From Pokkaliibacter plantistimulans (lineage in GTDB: Bacteria; Pseudomonadota; Gammaproteobacteria; Pseudomonadales; Balneatricaceae), in contig NZ_CP177354.1 of assembly GCF_046844695.1 (NCBI RefSeq), positions 3,844,001 to 3,908,000 on the forward strand: DNA of 64,000 bases, given 5' to 3'. This document shows positions 15,713 through 24,876 of the stretch, one piece after another. The notes beneath the pieces were generated by a model. That model did no database searches. It was not told the origin of the DNA and worked only from the letters and a program-made list of their open reading frames with translations. A program made the position numbers and the translations under genes. Numbering within the stretch: position 1 is the stretch's first letter; each line of letters starts with the position of its first letter.

Positions 15713-16525
15713 ATGAAAAGGACAGTAAAGCGCTGGGCCAGCCGCCTGATAAGCCTTGTGCCGTTACTGCTGAGCGGCATAACAGATGCGGCTCAGACTA
15801 CCTCGGCGCACAACTGGCAAGACCCTGGTTATATTGCTTCATCCTTCATCAAAATCGCACTACAGCGCGAGCATGAGCAAGTCCGTAATGGCATTCTGCT
15901 CAAGTGGCAAAATCCGATTGACTACTACATCTACACACCCAATGAAGCCATTGCCCCCTTCGCGGCCCTGATGAAAACGCATTTGCAGCAGCTATCAGAC
16001 ATCACCGGGCTACCCCTTCGATCAGTGCCCTTCAAGCAGGCGCGCATGCAGATATTTATTGTCCCTCAGGCTCAGGTAGATCAAACCCTGATTCGCTTCT
16101 ACGGACGGCAACCGTTCAATAAGAAAATTACCAGTCATGCGGTGTGTTATGGCCAGGTCAAACTGCACAACAACGTGCTGCAGGGGGCGACGATAGTCAT
16201 CCCTATCGATAATGCCATCGCCAAGGGTAAAGCCATCGACTGTTTGATTGAGGAGACGACTCAGGTACTTGGTTTGCCCAATGATTCGGATCAGGTTTTC
16301 CCGTCCATCTTCAATGACTACAGCATTGACCGTTACCTGTCCGGTCTGGACTACGTACTGCTGAAGATCCTGTTTGACTCACGCTTGCAGACAGGCATGA
16401 GTACCGCAGAAGTGCAAAAGCTGCTTCCAACGATCATCAGGGACCTAAAGCAACGGGGAGAAATCAAGGGGGCTGAACGGAAAGTGCGCAGTGAGGGTTT
16501 GTATCGCCAGCTAGGCGGCAGCTGA
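15713..16525 (+). CDS. Exported DUF2927-family protein
   Basis: 270 residues. A basic, hydrophobic N-terminus (MKRTVKRWASRLISLVPLL) looks like a Sec signal peptide with cleavage near residue 25-30. The rest matches the DUF2927 pattern: a WQNPIDYYIYTP strand, QLSDITGL, a Cys in HAVCYGQV, CLIEETTQVLGLPNDSD and SIFNDYSIDRYLSGLDYVLLKILFD. The EE(T/L)TQ-LGL-ND block is the most recognisable part and recalls metallopeptidase-like active sites, but the HExxH form is absent. Start ATG 15713 has GAGG eight bases upstream. Function unknown; the gene stands alone. Confidence 0.75.
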   Translation: MKRTVKRWASRLISLVPLLLSGITDAAQTTSAHNWQDPGYIASSFIKIALQREHEQVRNGILLKWQNPIDYYIYTPNEAIAPFAALMKTHLQQLSDITGLPLRSVPFKQARMQIFIVPQAQVDQTLIRFYGRQPFNKKITSHAVCYGQVKLHNNVLQGATIVIPIDNAIAKGKAIDCLIEETTQVLGLPNDSDQVFPSIFNDYSIDRYLSGLDYVLLKILFDSRLQTGMSTAEVQKLLPTIIRDLKQRGEIKGAERKVRSEGLYRQLGGS

Positions 16526-16549
16526 CAGGATGTTATTACGCTGCCGCAC

Positions 16550-16608
16550 AACAGGCTGTTGGAAAAGTAGTTTAAGAGCAGCTCAGACGGGCAGCCTGAG
16601 CAGCCCGT
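16550..16608. repeat. Possible relic of an inverted-repeat element, with hairpin
   Basis: AACAGGCTGTTGGAAAA at 16550-16566 closely resembles the left end of the element at 3146 (AGCAGGCTGTTGAAAA). No matching right end follows. A short dyad ACGGGC...GCCCGT at 16587-16608 may act as the terminator between the convergent DUF2927 and LysE-type genes. Confidence 0.35.
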
Positions 16609-16629
16609 TAGAGTGAGGGGTCAGCTTAC

Positions 16630-17259
16630 TCAGTGCCCCATGCGGGCGACAGCCAGCAGACTGCCGGCGCCGATAAAAAAGCTACCCAACACACGATTCT
16701 GCATTTTGACCCGTGCACTGTCGGCGAAAAAGGGCCGCAGACGGGAAGCTAATGACGCAAACCCCACCATCACCACAAAGTCGACACTGACCATCGTGGC
16801 TCCCAAAATGAGGTACTGCGCCAGCAGTGGCTGACTCAGGTCGAGAAATTGCGGGAACAGCGCCCCCAGGAAAATAATGGATTTCGGATTGGTCAGATTC
16901 ACAAAGAACGCCGTCCACAACTGCTTGAGACTATCCTGCTTGCGCATGTCTCCGCCCGCCTGCCAGTCCAGGGCGGGCTTCTCTCGCCACTTGCGAACAC
17001 CCAGATAGACCAGATAGCCAACACCAACCCACTTGATTAGCGTGAATGCAACGACGGATGTTGCCACCAGAGCCCCCAATCCAATCCCCACAATAGCAAC
17101 AACCGCCAGAAAACCCAGCTGAAGCCCGACAATACCGGCAATGGAGCCGCGCAGACCATGCTTCAACCCATTACTCATAGTATTGACGGCACCTGGTCCA
17201 GGAGTAAGGCTGAGCAGCAGGGTTGCGACAAAGAACGTAATCCACACGCTTAAGGACAT
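16630..17259 (-). CDS. LysE/RhtB-family amino-acid exporter
   Basis: 209 residues with about six hydrophobic segments. The N-terminus (LSLTPGPGAVNTMSNGLKHG) carries the LysE/RhtB signature, with the conserved Pro-Gly pair in the first helix. LTNPKSIIFLGALFPQFLD is the second family hallmark. Members export threonine, homoserine, lysine or similar compounds across the inner membrane by proton exchange. The substrate cannot be assigned. The gene follows the small membrane protein upstream by 13 bases and is probably co-transcribed with it. Confidence 0.9.
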   Translation of the reverse strand: MSLSVWITFFVATLLLSLTPGPGAVNTMSNGLKHGLRGSIAGIVGLQLGFLAVVAIVGIGLGALVATSVVAFTLIKWVGVGYLVYLGVRKWREKPALDWQAGGDMRKQDSLKQLWTAFFVNLTNPKSIIFLGALFPQFLDLSQPLLAQYLILGATMVSVDFVVMVGFASLASRLRPFFADSARVKMQNRVLGSFFIGAGSLLAVARMGH

Positions 17260-17272
17260 GATGCAGGAGTCT

Positions 17273-17599
17273 CTACCAGTTCAGAATCATCCAGACAGCG
17301 GGCAGCGCTGACAACGCACCATAAACGCGTGCCGCCAGCCGACCACTGAGAATTTTTTTCAGAATGACGAAATGCAGAATGGGGAAGGTAACGAACAAGC
17401 TACAGAGCACCATCCATCCGTTAAGATTCAGTGCGCCATAGACCGCAGAAAGAATCAGCACCAACGCGCCAAGATTGCCCCAAATCATCAATTCTGCAGT
17501 GATTTCCGAGGCGTTCTTTTTCATCAGAGCCTGCACTGACAGTGCGGCCGACATGGAAAACGTTCCTCCCAACAGGAACGCAGCAAGTAAACCGTTCAT
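17273..17599 (-). CDS. Small integral membrane protein
   Basis: 108 residues with three to four hydrophobic helices (LLAAFLLGGTFSMSAALS, LGALVLILSAVYGAL, WMVLCSLFVTFPILHFVI, VYGALSALPAVWMILNW) and few charged residues. GGAGG lies four to five bases before the ATG, which supports expression. It sits just upstream of the LysE-type exporter on the same strand. I do not recognise the family; it could be a small transporter subunit or a membrane chaperone. Confidence 0.7.
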   Translation of the reverse strand: MNGLLAAFLLGGTFSMSAALSVQALMKKNASEITAELMIWGNLGALVLILSAVYGALNLNGWMVLCSLFVTFPILHFVILKKILSGRLAARVYGALSALPAVWMILNW

Positions 17600-17673
17600 A
17601 GGCCCTCCAACAACAGCCGCCCATTGTAGTGAGGGATAATGAAGGACTCCAGTATAGCTAGTCGCTGGAGCGA

Positions 17674-17946
17674 CTATTCCTTCTTATCAGTCTCATTAGA
17701 TTCCTGACGCATACCGAAGCTGTTGCTCATCATTCCCAGCATCATTTTCTGCCAGGCCTCCATGGTCCCGATAGCCCCCGGAATATGAGGCTTTAACCAG
17801 CTGAGGGCATCATAGCCTTCCACTCCAGCTTCCATCTGCTCGCGAAAACGGTTCAACATTTCCTGATGCAGCGGCTCCAGATCAGGTAAACCGAACACTT
17901 TACGCAATTCCTCAGGCGTGACGTCTACCACAACATTGAACTTCAT
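17674..17946 (-). CDS. DUF6489-like small cytoplasmic protein
   Basis: 90 residues starting MKFNVVVDVTPEELRKVFGLPD, a pattern seen in small conserved proteobacterial proteins of the DUF6489 type. It is acidic with a Met-rich C-terminal half (WQKMMLGMMSNSFGMRQ). GGAG lies seven bases before ATG 17946; a longer frame starting at 18000 would add an unsupported 18 residues. The function is unknown. It may associate with polymer granules, as similar VTPEELR(K/E)xxGLPD-containing proteins do, but that is only a resemblance. Confidence 0.7.
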   Translation of the reverse strand: MKFNVVVDVTPEELRKVFGLPDLEPLHQEMLNRFREQMEAGVEGYDALSWLKPHIPGAIGTMEAWQKMMLGMMSNSFGMRQESNETDKKE

Positions 17947-18066
17947 GTTTTTACTCCATATCTGTATGGCCTCGGTACACGCGACGCCGTAAACAATCAC
18001 TTAAATGTCTTTTCACCAAGCCTAGCCGAGGGCTCGCTGCAATACCAACAGCCCCGGTATGAAACA

Positions 18067-19236
18067 TCAGGCACTTGCTGTTGCCTGTTCCTTCAATCCC
18101 CAACACGCCAGCAACAGTGCCAGGCTGGTCACTATGGCGGCAAAGATGAACGTCTGCGACATGCCCAGTTCTTCCCAGATGTAGCCACTGGCCAAGGCTC
18201 CCAGAGAGCCACCTGCACCATACGCCACTGCAGAAAACAGCGCCTGCCCCTGCCCTTCATTCCCGCCGGAAAAATACTGCTGGACCAGGTTGATACCACA
18301 AACGTGCAGTACGCCAAACGTTGCCGCGTGGCAAAGCTGGCTGATCATCGCCAGTGGCAACGACTCGGGAGCCCAGGCTGTCAGCAACCACCGAGCAATA
18401 CTGATCAGCAGCGCCAGCTTCAGCAGACGCAATACACCCAGGCGCAAAAAACGGTACATGTAGAAAAACAATACCACCTCTGCCAGTACACCCAGCGCCC
18501 AGAATCCGCCGATGGCCATGCTGGAATAACCATGCGCCTGCATATAGAGACTGTAGAACGTGTAATACGGACCCATGGCGACCTGTGACAGCAGAAAAAC
18601 CACGTAGAAAAGTATTACTTGAGGAACAAGAAAACGCTGCAGGAAAGAGGGTCGCTGCTGATTATTGATGACCCCCTGTGGCTCACTAATGGAACAGGCG
18701 CACCCCCAACTTCCGGCCAGTGCAGCCATCAGGAACAGCGGCAGCAAACTTACAGGAAACCTCTCGAACAATGCCCCCAAGCCGACCACGGCCAGCACAA
18801 AACCAAGCGATCCCCAGATACGAATGCGACTGTAGTAAGGCCGCTGCAAGTCCAGATATTGCAGCGTAATCACTTCAAACTGCGGCAGCACGGCATTCAG
18901 AAAGAAGGTGAACGCCGTCATGGCCAGCGCCATCGTCAACCAGCTATCAGCCAGCCAGACCGTGATGACACTGAGCGTACCAAGAAAGGCTCCTATACGA
19001 ATGATACGTAGCCGCTTGCCGGTATTGTCCGCCAACCACCCCCATACATTCGGACCAACGATACGGGTAGCCATATAGATGGACATCAACTGGCCGATGG
19101 CTACGCCGTCAAAGTCATGATCTTTGAGGTAGAGACCCCAATAGGGAGAGAAACAGCCGATGAAGGCAAAGTAGCAGGCATAAAAGCCGGACAGGCGCCA
19201 ATAAGGCAACCCGTCTCGACTGAAAGGTACTTGCAT
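18067..19236 (-). CDS. MFS transporter, HcaT (phenylpropionate permease)-like
   Basis: 389 residues with about twelve membrane segments. The start YWRLSGFYACYFAFIGCFSPYWGLYLKDHDF and the loop VWGWLADNTGKRLRIIRIG fit the MFS_1-like family that includes E. coli HcaT. Aromatic-acid catabolic genes are absent, so the substrate is open; nucleoside or sugar uptake is also possible for this subfamily. It begins four bases after the aroC stop codon, so it is translated from the prmB-aroC transcript. Linkage with chorismate synthase may be only positional. Confidence 0.87.
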   Translation of the reverse strand: MQVPFSRDGLPYWRLSGFYACYFAFIGCFSPYWGLYLKDHDFDGVAIGQLMSIYMATRIVGPNVWGWLADNTGKRLRIIRIGAFLGTLSVITVWLADSWLTMALAMTAFTFFLNAVLPQFEVITLQYLDLQRPYYSRIRIWGSLGFVLAVVGLGALFERFPVSLLPLFLMAALAGSWGCACSISEPQGVINNQQRPSFLQRFLVPQVILFYVVFLLSQVAMGPYYTFYSLYMQAHGYSSMAIGGFWALGVLAEVVLFFYMYRFLRLGVLRLLKLALLISIARWLLTAWAPESLPLAMISQLCHAATFGVLHVCGINLVQQYFSGGNEGQGQALFSAVAYGAGGSLGALASGYIWEELGMSQTFIFAAIVTSLALLLACWGLKEQATASA

Positions 19237-19240
19237 CTGC

Positions 19241-20344
19241 TCAGGCAGAAGCGGGAATGACAGGTGTACTTACCTGAACATCCGCATTTTGCGCTCGATG
19301 GCGCAGGTAGTGATCCAGCACAACAATGGCCATCATTGCTTCTGCGATGGGAGTAGCACGAATGCCAACGCAGGGGTCATGGCGACCGTGTGTGACGACT
19401 TCGATAGGCTCTCCGCTTGCATCAATACTGCGACCAGGCAGACGCAAGCTGGAAGTGGGTTTTAATGCAATGCTGACGAGCAAATCCTGTCCACTAGAGA
19501 TCCCGCCCAGAATGCCCCCGGCATTGTTGGACAGAAAACCCTGTGGTGTCAGCTCGTCACGATGTTCCGTACCCTTCTGCTCTACACAAGCAAATCCGGC
19601 ACCCACCTCAACACCCTTTACGGCATTGATACTCATCATGGCATGGGCAAGATCGGCATCCAGTCGATCAAATACCGGCTCGCCAAAACCAGGGATCATG
19701 CCTGTGGCTACCACGTTGATCCGTGCACCGATGGAGTCCCCTTCTTTACGCAGTGCATCCATGTAATCTGCCATCTGCACTGCAGCGTCCGCGTCGGGAC
19801 AGAAGAAGGCATTGTTGGTGACTTCATCCCATGAGAACTTGGCCGGATCCGCTTTGATTGGCCCCAGCTGAGAGAGGTAGCCCTTGATCTCAATGCCCAG
19901 CCGCTCTTTCAGAAACTTCTTGGCAATGGCACCTGCAGCCACACGCATGGCGGTCTCACGTGCAGAAGAGCGACCACCGCCACGATAATCGCGAATACCG
20001 TATTTATGGGTATAGGTGTAGTCCGCATGAGCAGGTCGAAATGTATCCTTGATGTTGGAGTAATCCTTGGAGCGCTGGTCCTGGTTTTCGATCAGCAGGC
20101 CAATGGAAGTACCCGTTGTCACACCTTCGAACACGCCGGACAGAATCCTGACCTCATCCGGTTCACGGCGCTGAGTGGTATAACGCGATTGTCCGGGCTT
20201 CCGACGATCCAGCTCGATCTGGATATCTGCTTCAGTCAGCGCAATGCCGGGTGGGCAACCATCAATGATGCAACCCAAGGCGATACCGTGACTTTCTCCG
20301 AAGGTAGTCACCGTGAATACCTGGCCTATGGTATTACCTGCCAT
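19241..20344 (-). CDS. aroC: Chorismate synthase
   Basis: 367 residues. It converts 5-enolpyruvylshikimate-3-phosphate to chorismate, the last step of the shikimate pathway, with reduced FMN as cofactor. It starts MAGNTIGQVFTVTTFGESHG with the invariant GESHG. It also has YRGGGRSSARETAMRVAAGA and SNNAGGILGGISSGQD, all family signatures. The gene lies between prmB and an MFS carrier on the same strand. The prmB-aroC order is shared with E. coli. Confidence 0.98.
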   Translation of the reverse strand: MAGNTIGQVFTVTTFGESHGIALGCIIDGCPPGIALTEADIQIELDRRKPGQSRYTTQRREPDEVRILSGVFEGVTTGTSIGLLIENQDQRSKDYSNIKDTFRPAHADYTYTHKYGIRDYRGGGRSSARETAMRVAAGAIAKKFLKERLGIEIKGYLSQLGPIKADPAKFSWDEVTNNAFFCPDADAAVQMADYMDALRKEGDSIGARINVVATGMIPGFGEPVFDRLDADLAHAMMSINAVKGVEVGAGFACVEQKGTEHRDELTPQGFLSNNAGGILGGISSGQDLLVSIALKPTSSLRLPGRSIDASGEPIEVVTHGRHDPCVGIRATPIAEAMMAIVVLDHYLRHRAQNADVQVSTPVIPASA

Positions 20345-20458
20345 GTGAAATCTAACCTCTGCTCAGGTTGCCCATACAACCTGTTAAAAATTCGTATGCT
20401 CCATGGAGCATGATTAATCTGGCAGCTTACTGAGCCAGCCGCCCTATCAGGACTGCCA

Positions 20459-21376
20459 TCAGAACAGATGTGCACACTGCCGCAGTTGATCAGCGGTCAG
20501 CATGAAGACACCATGTCCACCGCGCTCGAAGTCCAGCCACAGGAAAGGTACCTGCGGGTACTGCTCCTGCAAGTGAATCTCAGAATTGCCAACCTCTACG
20601 ATGAGCAAACCATCAGGGGTCAGATAGTCTACCGCCTGACGCAGAATTCGACGGGTAACGTCCAGTCCATCGTCCCCAGATGCAAGACCGAGTGCGGGCT
20701 CGTGGTGGAATTCGTCAGGCATAGACGCAATATCTTCGGCATCAACATAGGGAGGATTGCTGACAATCAGGTCGTACTGCTGTTCTGCCAAACCGTTGAA
20801 GACGTCAGAACGTATCGCTTTGACTCGATCCTCCATCTGGTGGCGCTTGATATTGAGCTTGGCAACAGCCAACGCATCAGGAGAAATATCAACCAGATCA
20901 ACGCTGGCATCATCAAACACACTGGCACAGGCAATACCGATACAACCTGACCCTGTGCACAAATCCAGAATGCGGTGTACTGGTTTGCACTGCAGCCAAG
21001 GCTCGAAACGTTGCTCGATCATTTCTGCAAGAGGTGAACGTGGCACCAGCACACGCTGATCAACATAGAACTTCAGGCCAGCAAACCATGCCTCACCAAT
21101 CAGGTAAGCGGCTGGAATACGATCCTTGACGCGCTTTAACACCCAGTCAGTGATCTTCTCACGTTCCTGACGTGTCAGGCGTGCGTCCAGCACCTCCTTG
21201 TCCACATCCCACGGCAGGTGAACAGCGTTGAGCACCAGATTCACGGCCTCATCCCATGCGTTGTCCGTGCCATGGCCAAAGAAGATCTTTGCTTCACTGA
21301 AACGGCTTACTGCCCAACGGATCATGTCACGTACCGTGCGAAGCTCATCGACGGCCTGTTCGGTGTTTAACTGCAT
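20459..21376 (-). CDS. prmB: 50S ribosomal protein L3 N5-glutamine methyltransferase
   Basis: 305 residues. It methylates a glutamine of ribosomal protein L3 using S-adenosylmethionine. Landmarks are the SAM-binding ILDLCTGSGCIGIACA, VDLVDISPDALAVA, and the catalytic SNPPYVDAEDIASMPDEF; the NPPY is typical of N5-glutamine methyltransferases. The neighbours aroC (downstream) and smrB (divergent) match the E. coli arrangement and favour PrmB over PrmC. AGGA lies six bases before the ATG. Confidence 0.95.
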   Translation of the reverse strand: MQLNTEQAVDELRTVRDMIRWAVSRFSEAKIFFGHGTDNAWDEAVNLVLNAVHLPWDVDKEVLDARLTRQEREKITDWVLKRVKDRIPAAYLIGEAWFAGLKFYVDQRVLVPRSPLAEMIEQRFEPWLQCKPVHRILDLCTGSGCIGIACASVFDDASVDLVDISPDALAVAKLNIKRHQMEDRVKAIRSDVFNGLAEQQYDLIVSNPPYVDAEDIASMPDEFHHEPALGLASGDDGLDVTRRILRQAVDYLTPDGLLIVEVGNSEIHLQEQYPQVPFLWLDFERGGHGVFMLTADQLRQCAHLF

Positions 21377-21531
21377 CTCTAGTCCTGTTTACCCTGGTCC
21401 CAGCATGGACAGCGTGCGCACTCTTAGTCGTATTGCCGTCTCAGTAGCAGAATTTGGCTGGGAGGGACCAGTTCGGTTAAAGTGCCCCAATATTAATGAA
21501 ACACGCAGCACAAGGCTATCTGTGAACACCC

Positions 21532-22077
21532 ATGACTGAGGACGAATTCGAGCTATTCCGCAACCAGATGCACGGGGTAAGACGGATAAAAGCACCACAG
21601 CAGGTAGACAACTCCCGCCCCAGCAAAGATCAGAGCCTCAATCAGTATCGCCGCTACGCTGCTAGTCAGGAGATCGTTCAGGATCAGTCTGAGCTGACTG
21701 ATGCTCACGTTGAGTTGGTTGGATCTGATACCCCGCTGCTGTTCTGCACGCCAGGTGTCCAACTCAATTTATTCAAACGACTTCGTCAGGGCCGCCTGGC
21801 ATGGGAAGCTGGTCTGGACCTACATGGATTCAAGATAGAACAGGCACGTGAAGAGCTAGACCGCTTTATCCGTGATGCATTACGTATGGATATGCGCGTA
21901 GTACTGGTTGTACATGGCAAGGCCGTCAGTGACCAGGGCAAGTTCCCATTGCTGAAGTCCCACACTAACGACTGGTTACGCCAGATGCCAGCCGTACTGG
22001 CCTACTGCAGTGCCTTACCTAAAGACGGCGGCAACGGTGCACTCTACGTCCTGCTGAAAAAAGGCAGGCAAAGATGA
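21532..22077 (+). CDS. smrB: SmrB-like Smr-domain endonuclease (ribosome rescue)
   Basis: 181 residues. The N-terminal half is charged and probably disordered. The C-terminal Smr domain shows the LDLHGF motif near residue 100 and the second motif as HGKAVSDQG near residue 138, then LPKDGGNGALYVLL. E. coli SmrB cleaves mRNA at collided ribosomes. The second Smr motif is usually HGxG; here the fourth residue is Ala (HGKA), a small departure that could affect catalysis. Divergence from prmB across 155 bases matches E. coli and supports the name. Confidence 0.87.
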   Translation: MTEDEFELFRNQMHGVRRIKAPQQVDNSRPSKDQSLNQYRRYAASQEIVQDQSELTDAHVELVGSDTPLLFCTPGVQLNLFKRLRQGRLAWEAGLDLHGFKIEQAREELDRFIRDALRMDMRVVLVVHGKAVSDQGKFPLLKSHTNDWLRQMPAVLAYCSALPKDGGNGALYVLLKKGRQR

Positions 22078-22194
22078 AATATATGAACTGCAACGTGTGA
22101 AGTTTTCACCATTTCTCTCTACGCGCGGGCTTTACCCGACGCGCATTATTCCGTAATTTAGCGGCTTTTTTGCCAGACTAGCTGAGGACCCTGT

Positions 22195-22734
22195 ATGGAA
22201 CAGGCTTTCGCTCATATCATCACGAGCATAGGAGAAAATCTTGGCCGGGAGGGCCTGCGTGACACGCCCAAGCGCGCAGCCAAAGCGATGAGTTATCTGA
22301 CTCGCGGTTACCAGCAAGATCTGCAGGAAATCGTCAACAATGCGCTATTTCCGTCTGAAAACAGTGAAATGGTGATTGTACGCAATATCGAGCTGTACTC
22401 ACTGTGTGAGCATCATATGCTGCCTTTCATTGGTAAAGCACATGTCGCGTATATCCCTAAAGGCAAAGTGCTAGGTCTGTCAAAAGTGGCACGGATTGTC
22501 GATATGTTCGCTCGACGCCTGCAAATTCAGGAAAACCTCACCAAAGAGATTGCTGAAGCGGTCTTTCAGGTCACCGAGGCCGCAGGCGTTGGCGTCGTTA
22601 TCGAGGCTCAGCATATGTGCATGATGATGCGCGGTGTTGAGAAGCAGAATGCCAGCATGACAACATCCATGATGCTGGGGAACTTCCGCACCGATGAACG
22701 TACCCGCAACGAATTCCTGTCGCTGATTCGCTGA
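22195..22734 (+). CDS. folE: GTP cyclohydrolase I
   Basis: 179 residues. It converts GTP to 7,8-dihydroneopterin triphosphate, the first step of folate synthesis. The zinc ligands are visible in LYSLCEHHMLPF and in AQHMCMMMRGV; GLSKVARIVDMFARRLQ and TSMMLGNFRTDERTRNEFL are family signatures. The protein is short (many are 180-220 residues), lacking an N-terminal extension. GAGGA lies six bases before ATG 22195. A hairpin at 22757 follows. Confidence 0.96.
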   Translation: MEQAFAHIITSIGENLGREGLRDTPKRAAKAMSYLTRGYQQDLQEIVNNALFPSENSEMVIVRNIELYSLCEHHMLPFIGKAHVAYIPKGKVLGLSKVARIVDMFARRLQIQENLTKEIAEAVFQVTEAAGVGVVIEAQHMCMMMRGVEKQNASMTTSMMLGNFRTDERTRNEFLSLIR

Positions 22735-22756
22735 TTCGCTCAACATTACAAAACTA

Positions 22757-22777
22757 GGGAGTTCTCGCTGAACTCCC
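22757..22777. terminator. Terminator between folE and the DUF4892 gene
   Basis: A perfect 8-bp stem GGGAGTTC/GAACTCCC with a 5-base loop. The T-rich side (AGTTTTGT) is on the minus strand, so it best terminates the convergent DUF4892 gene and may also stop folE. Confidence 0.65.
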
Positions 22778-22801
22778 CTGACCTCACACTGTTGTTTAGC
22801 T

Positions 22802-23719
22802 CTATTTTTCGTCTTTAGGATAAGCCCAGAGCGCCACTCCATCGTCAGTAGCATTTGAGAATGGCCCCAATGGCCATACTTCAATCTCGACATCCTCGAC
22901 ACCCTGATCCCTGAGCAAACGTTTCACTTGCTCCCCTCGATTGCGAGCACGTTCCAGCAAGTCAGCCGGATCCTCTGCCCCTTTGATTCGACTGACCAGC
23001 CAAACAGACTTCCACTGCCCCTGTAAAACAGGATCGATCCAGTGATCAGGCAGGAAAGGTGTCACCAACTGATCATCAGACGAAAACTCTACCGGAACCT
23101 GCAATTTCAACGGCCCTTCGGCAGATCCGTTTCGGCCCGTTTGCACAATATCAAGGTGGAGATAGGCGCGTCGATTTGCACGTAACACCGAGTACGCAGC
23201 GACATAGATATCGCCATCCTCTACAGCAAAGCGTGCTAGCAGATAGTCCTGCTCTCTATCCATACCGTAGAGCACGGGATCATTGAACACATCGCTGGAC
23301 CAATAGCTGCTATCACCGCAGGCGCGCGACTGACATTGAAAAAGAATTTCGGGATCGTGCGACGCGAGTTGCTCTTTGATCGACTCGAAAGCTTCTCGTG
23401 GTGCAACATTAGCAGGCAATTGGTACGTCAGACGCCACAATCTGCCTTTGCTGCGAATTTCACTCTCGGCCTGAATCTGACCATTGGATTTAACCATCGG
23501 ACCGGTGGGTAACAGATGATAGTCAACGGTGTTTCGTCGATAAGTCACTATCCAGGAACCTGGGTAACGACTGAAAAGAGGGTTATCCTGACTGCCTGGT
23601 ACATCATCTTCAGCAAAGGCAGAAATCTGCAAAACTGTATTAAGCACGACAAAGATGCCAACCCACCGCGCTAATAGTGATATTCTTCCCGCTAACGCTG
23701 TCACACTCAGCCCCCACAT
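22802..23719 (-). CDS. Exported DUF4892-family protein
   Basis: 305 residues with an N-terminal hydrophobic segment (WVGIFVVLNTVLQISAFA) that looks like a signal peptide. The mature start DDVPGSQDNPLFSRYPGSWIV is the DUF4892 hallmark, followed by LTYQLP, EILFQCQSRACGDSSYW with three Cys, and a C-terminal segment (ADLLERARNRGEQVKRLLRDQGV) like the peptidoglycan-binding OmpA-type helix region. The family occurs in gammaproteobacterial envelopes and has no firm function. The gene is convergent with folE and ends 68 bases from it. Confidence 0.8.
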   Translation of the reverse strand: MWGLSVTALAGRISLLARWVGIFVVLNTVLQISAFAEDDVPGSQDNPLFSRYPGSWIVTYRRNTVDYHLLPTGPMVKSNGQIQAESEIRSKGRLWRLTYQLPANVAPREAFESIKEQLASHDPEILFQCQSRACGDSSYWSSDVFNDPVLYGMDREQDYLLARFAVEDGDIYVAAYSVLRANRRAYLHLDIVQTGRNGSAEGPLKLQVPVEFSSDDQLVTPFLPDHWIDPVLQGQWKSVWLVSRIKGAEDPADLLERARNRGEQVKRLLRDQGVEDVEIEVWPLGPFSNATDDGVALWAYPKDEK

Positions 23720-23896
23720 ACTAGACTATTGATACTATTGTGAACTGGCCGCATCATACTTGTTGCCGCAGCACCGCTGCCACTTTCCAAAAGCGCTGGC
23801 ACGACAAAGATTTAGCGTTGCTCAACAAGCATATAGAGCCAGAACTTATCGAATGCAACAACCCATCTAGATGGGACTGAACGAGCAGGATTTTCT

Positions 23897-24814
23897 ATGG
23901 CTGGCGTACTAGACTCCGTAAACCAGCGCACCCAGCTGGTGGGCAAGAACCGTCTTGAGTTACTTACCTTCAGACTGAATGGTCCGCAGATCTACGGTAT
24001 AAACGTTTTTAAAGTACGGGAAATTCTACAAACCCCCAAATTAACCGAAATTCCTGAAAGCCATCCGGTGATCAGAGGTACTGCGTATATTCGCGGGCGT
24101 ACCATTCCGGTTATTGACCTAGCATTAGCAATGGGTAGTTCAGTACCCACTGACATTGAAGGCAGTTTTATCGTCATCAGTGAATACAACATGACCGTTC
24201 AGGGATTTCTGGTACGGGCAGTTGAACGCATTATCAATATGAACTGGGAAGACATTCTTCCACCCCCGAGTGGTTTGGGAAATCGTCACTATCTGACCTC
24301 AATTACACGCTTTGAGAATCGTCTGATTGAAATACTTGATGTTGAGAAAATTCTGTCCGAAGTAGCACCACGCAATGACGACGTCAGTGAAGAAATAGTT
24401 ACAAAGGTCAAGGATCAACGCCCCGAACACTTCCGCGTTCTGATCGTCGACGATTCGTCCGTAGCCCGTAAGCAGATTAAACGTGCAGTAGAGGCCGTTG
24501 GTGCAGAAACCGTGTTACTCAATGACGGTGCGGAAGCTTACAGACACCTCCTGGAACTCAATGAGCAAGGCATAAACGTAGCCGAACACTATTACGTGCT
24601 AATTTCTGACGTGGAAATGCCAGAAATGGACGGCTACACCCTGACAGCAAAGATACGCTCAAACAGTGATTTGAAAGACCTGTATGTGATGCTCCATACT
24701 TCGCTGAGCGGCGTCTTCAATCAATCCATGGTCGACAAAGTAGGTGCTGATGACTTTTTGGCGAAATTCCAGCCTGATGTGTTAGCTGAACGCGTGCTGT
24801 TTCACAAACGCTAA
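23897..24814 (+). CDS. cheV: CheV-type chemotaxis coupling protein (CheW-REC)
   Basis: 305 residues. An N-terminal CheW domain (about 15-165: LELLTFRLNGPQIYGINVFK, VIRGTAYIRGRTIPVIDL) is followed by a receiver domain (about 180-300) with the acidic pair in LIVDDSSVARKQIK, the phospho-Asp in LISDVEMPEMDGY, and FLAKFQPD with the conserved Lys. CheV couples chemoreceptors to CheA and is thought to tune signalling by phosphorylation. No other che gene is here, which is common for cheV. AGGA is near the ATG, and a strong terminator follows eight bases after the stop codon. Confidence 0.94.
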   Translation: MAGVLDSVNQRTQLVGKNRLELLTFRLNGPQIYGINVFKVREILQTPKLTEIPESHPVIRGTAYIRGRTIPVIDLALAMGSSVPTDIEGSFIVISEYNMTVQGFLVRAVERIINMNWEDILPPPSGLGNRHYLTSITRFENRLIEILDVEKILSEVAPRNDDVSEEIVTKVKDQRPEHFRVLIVDDSSVARKQIKRAVEAVGAETVLLNDGAEAYRHLLELNEQGINVAEHYYVLISDVEMPEMDGYTLTAKIRSNSDLKDLYVMLHTSLSGVFNQSMVDKVGADDFLAKFQPDVLAERVLFHKR

Positions 24815-24821
24815 CGTGTGA

Positions 24822-24856
24822 AGTGGAAACGCGCCTAATATAGGCGCGTTTCCACT
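24822..24856. terminator. Bidirectional terminator after cheV
   Basis: A perfect 16-bp stem AGTGGAAACGCGCCTA with a 3-base loop, lying between cheV and the convergent alpha/beta-hydrolase gene. Only a weak T-tract follows. Confidence 0.8.
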
Positions 24857-24876
24857 CTTACGTATCAGTCAACTAG

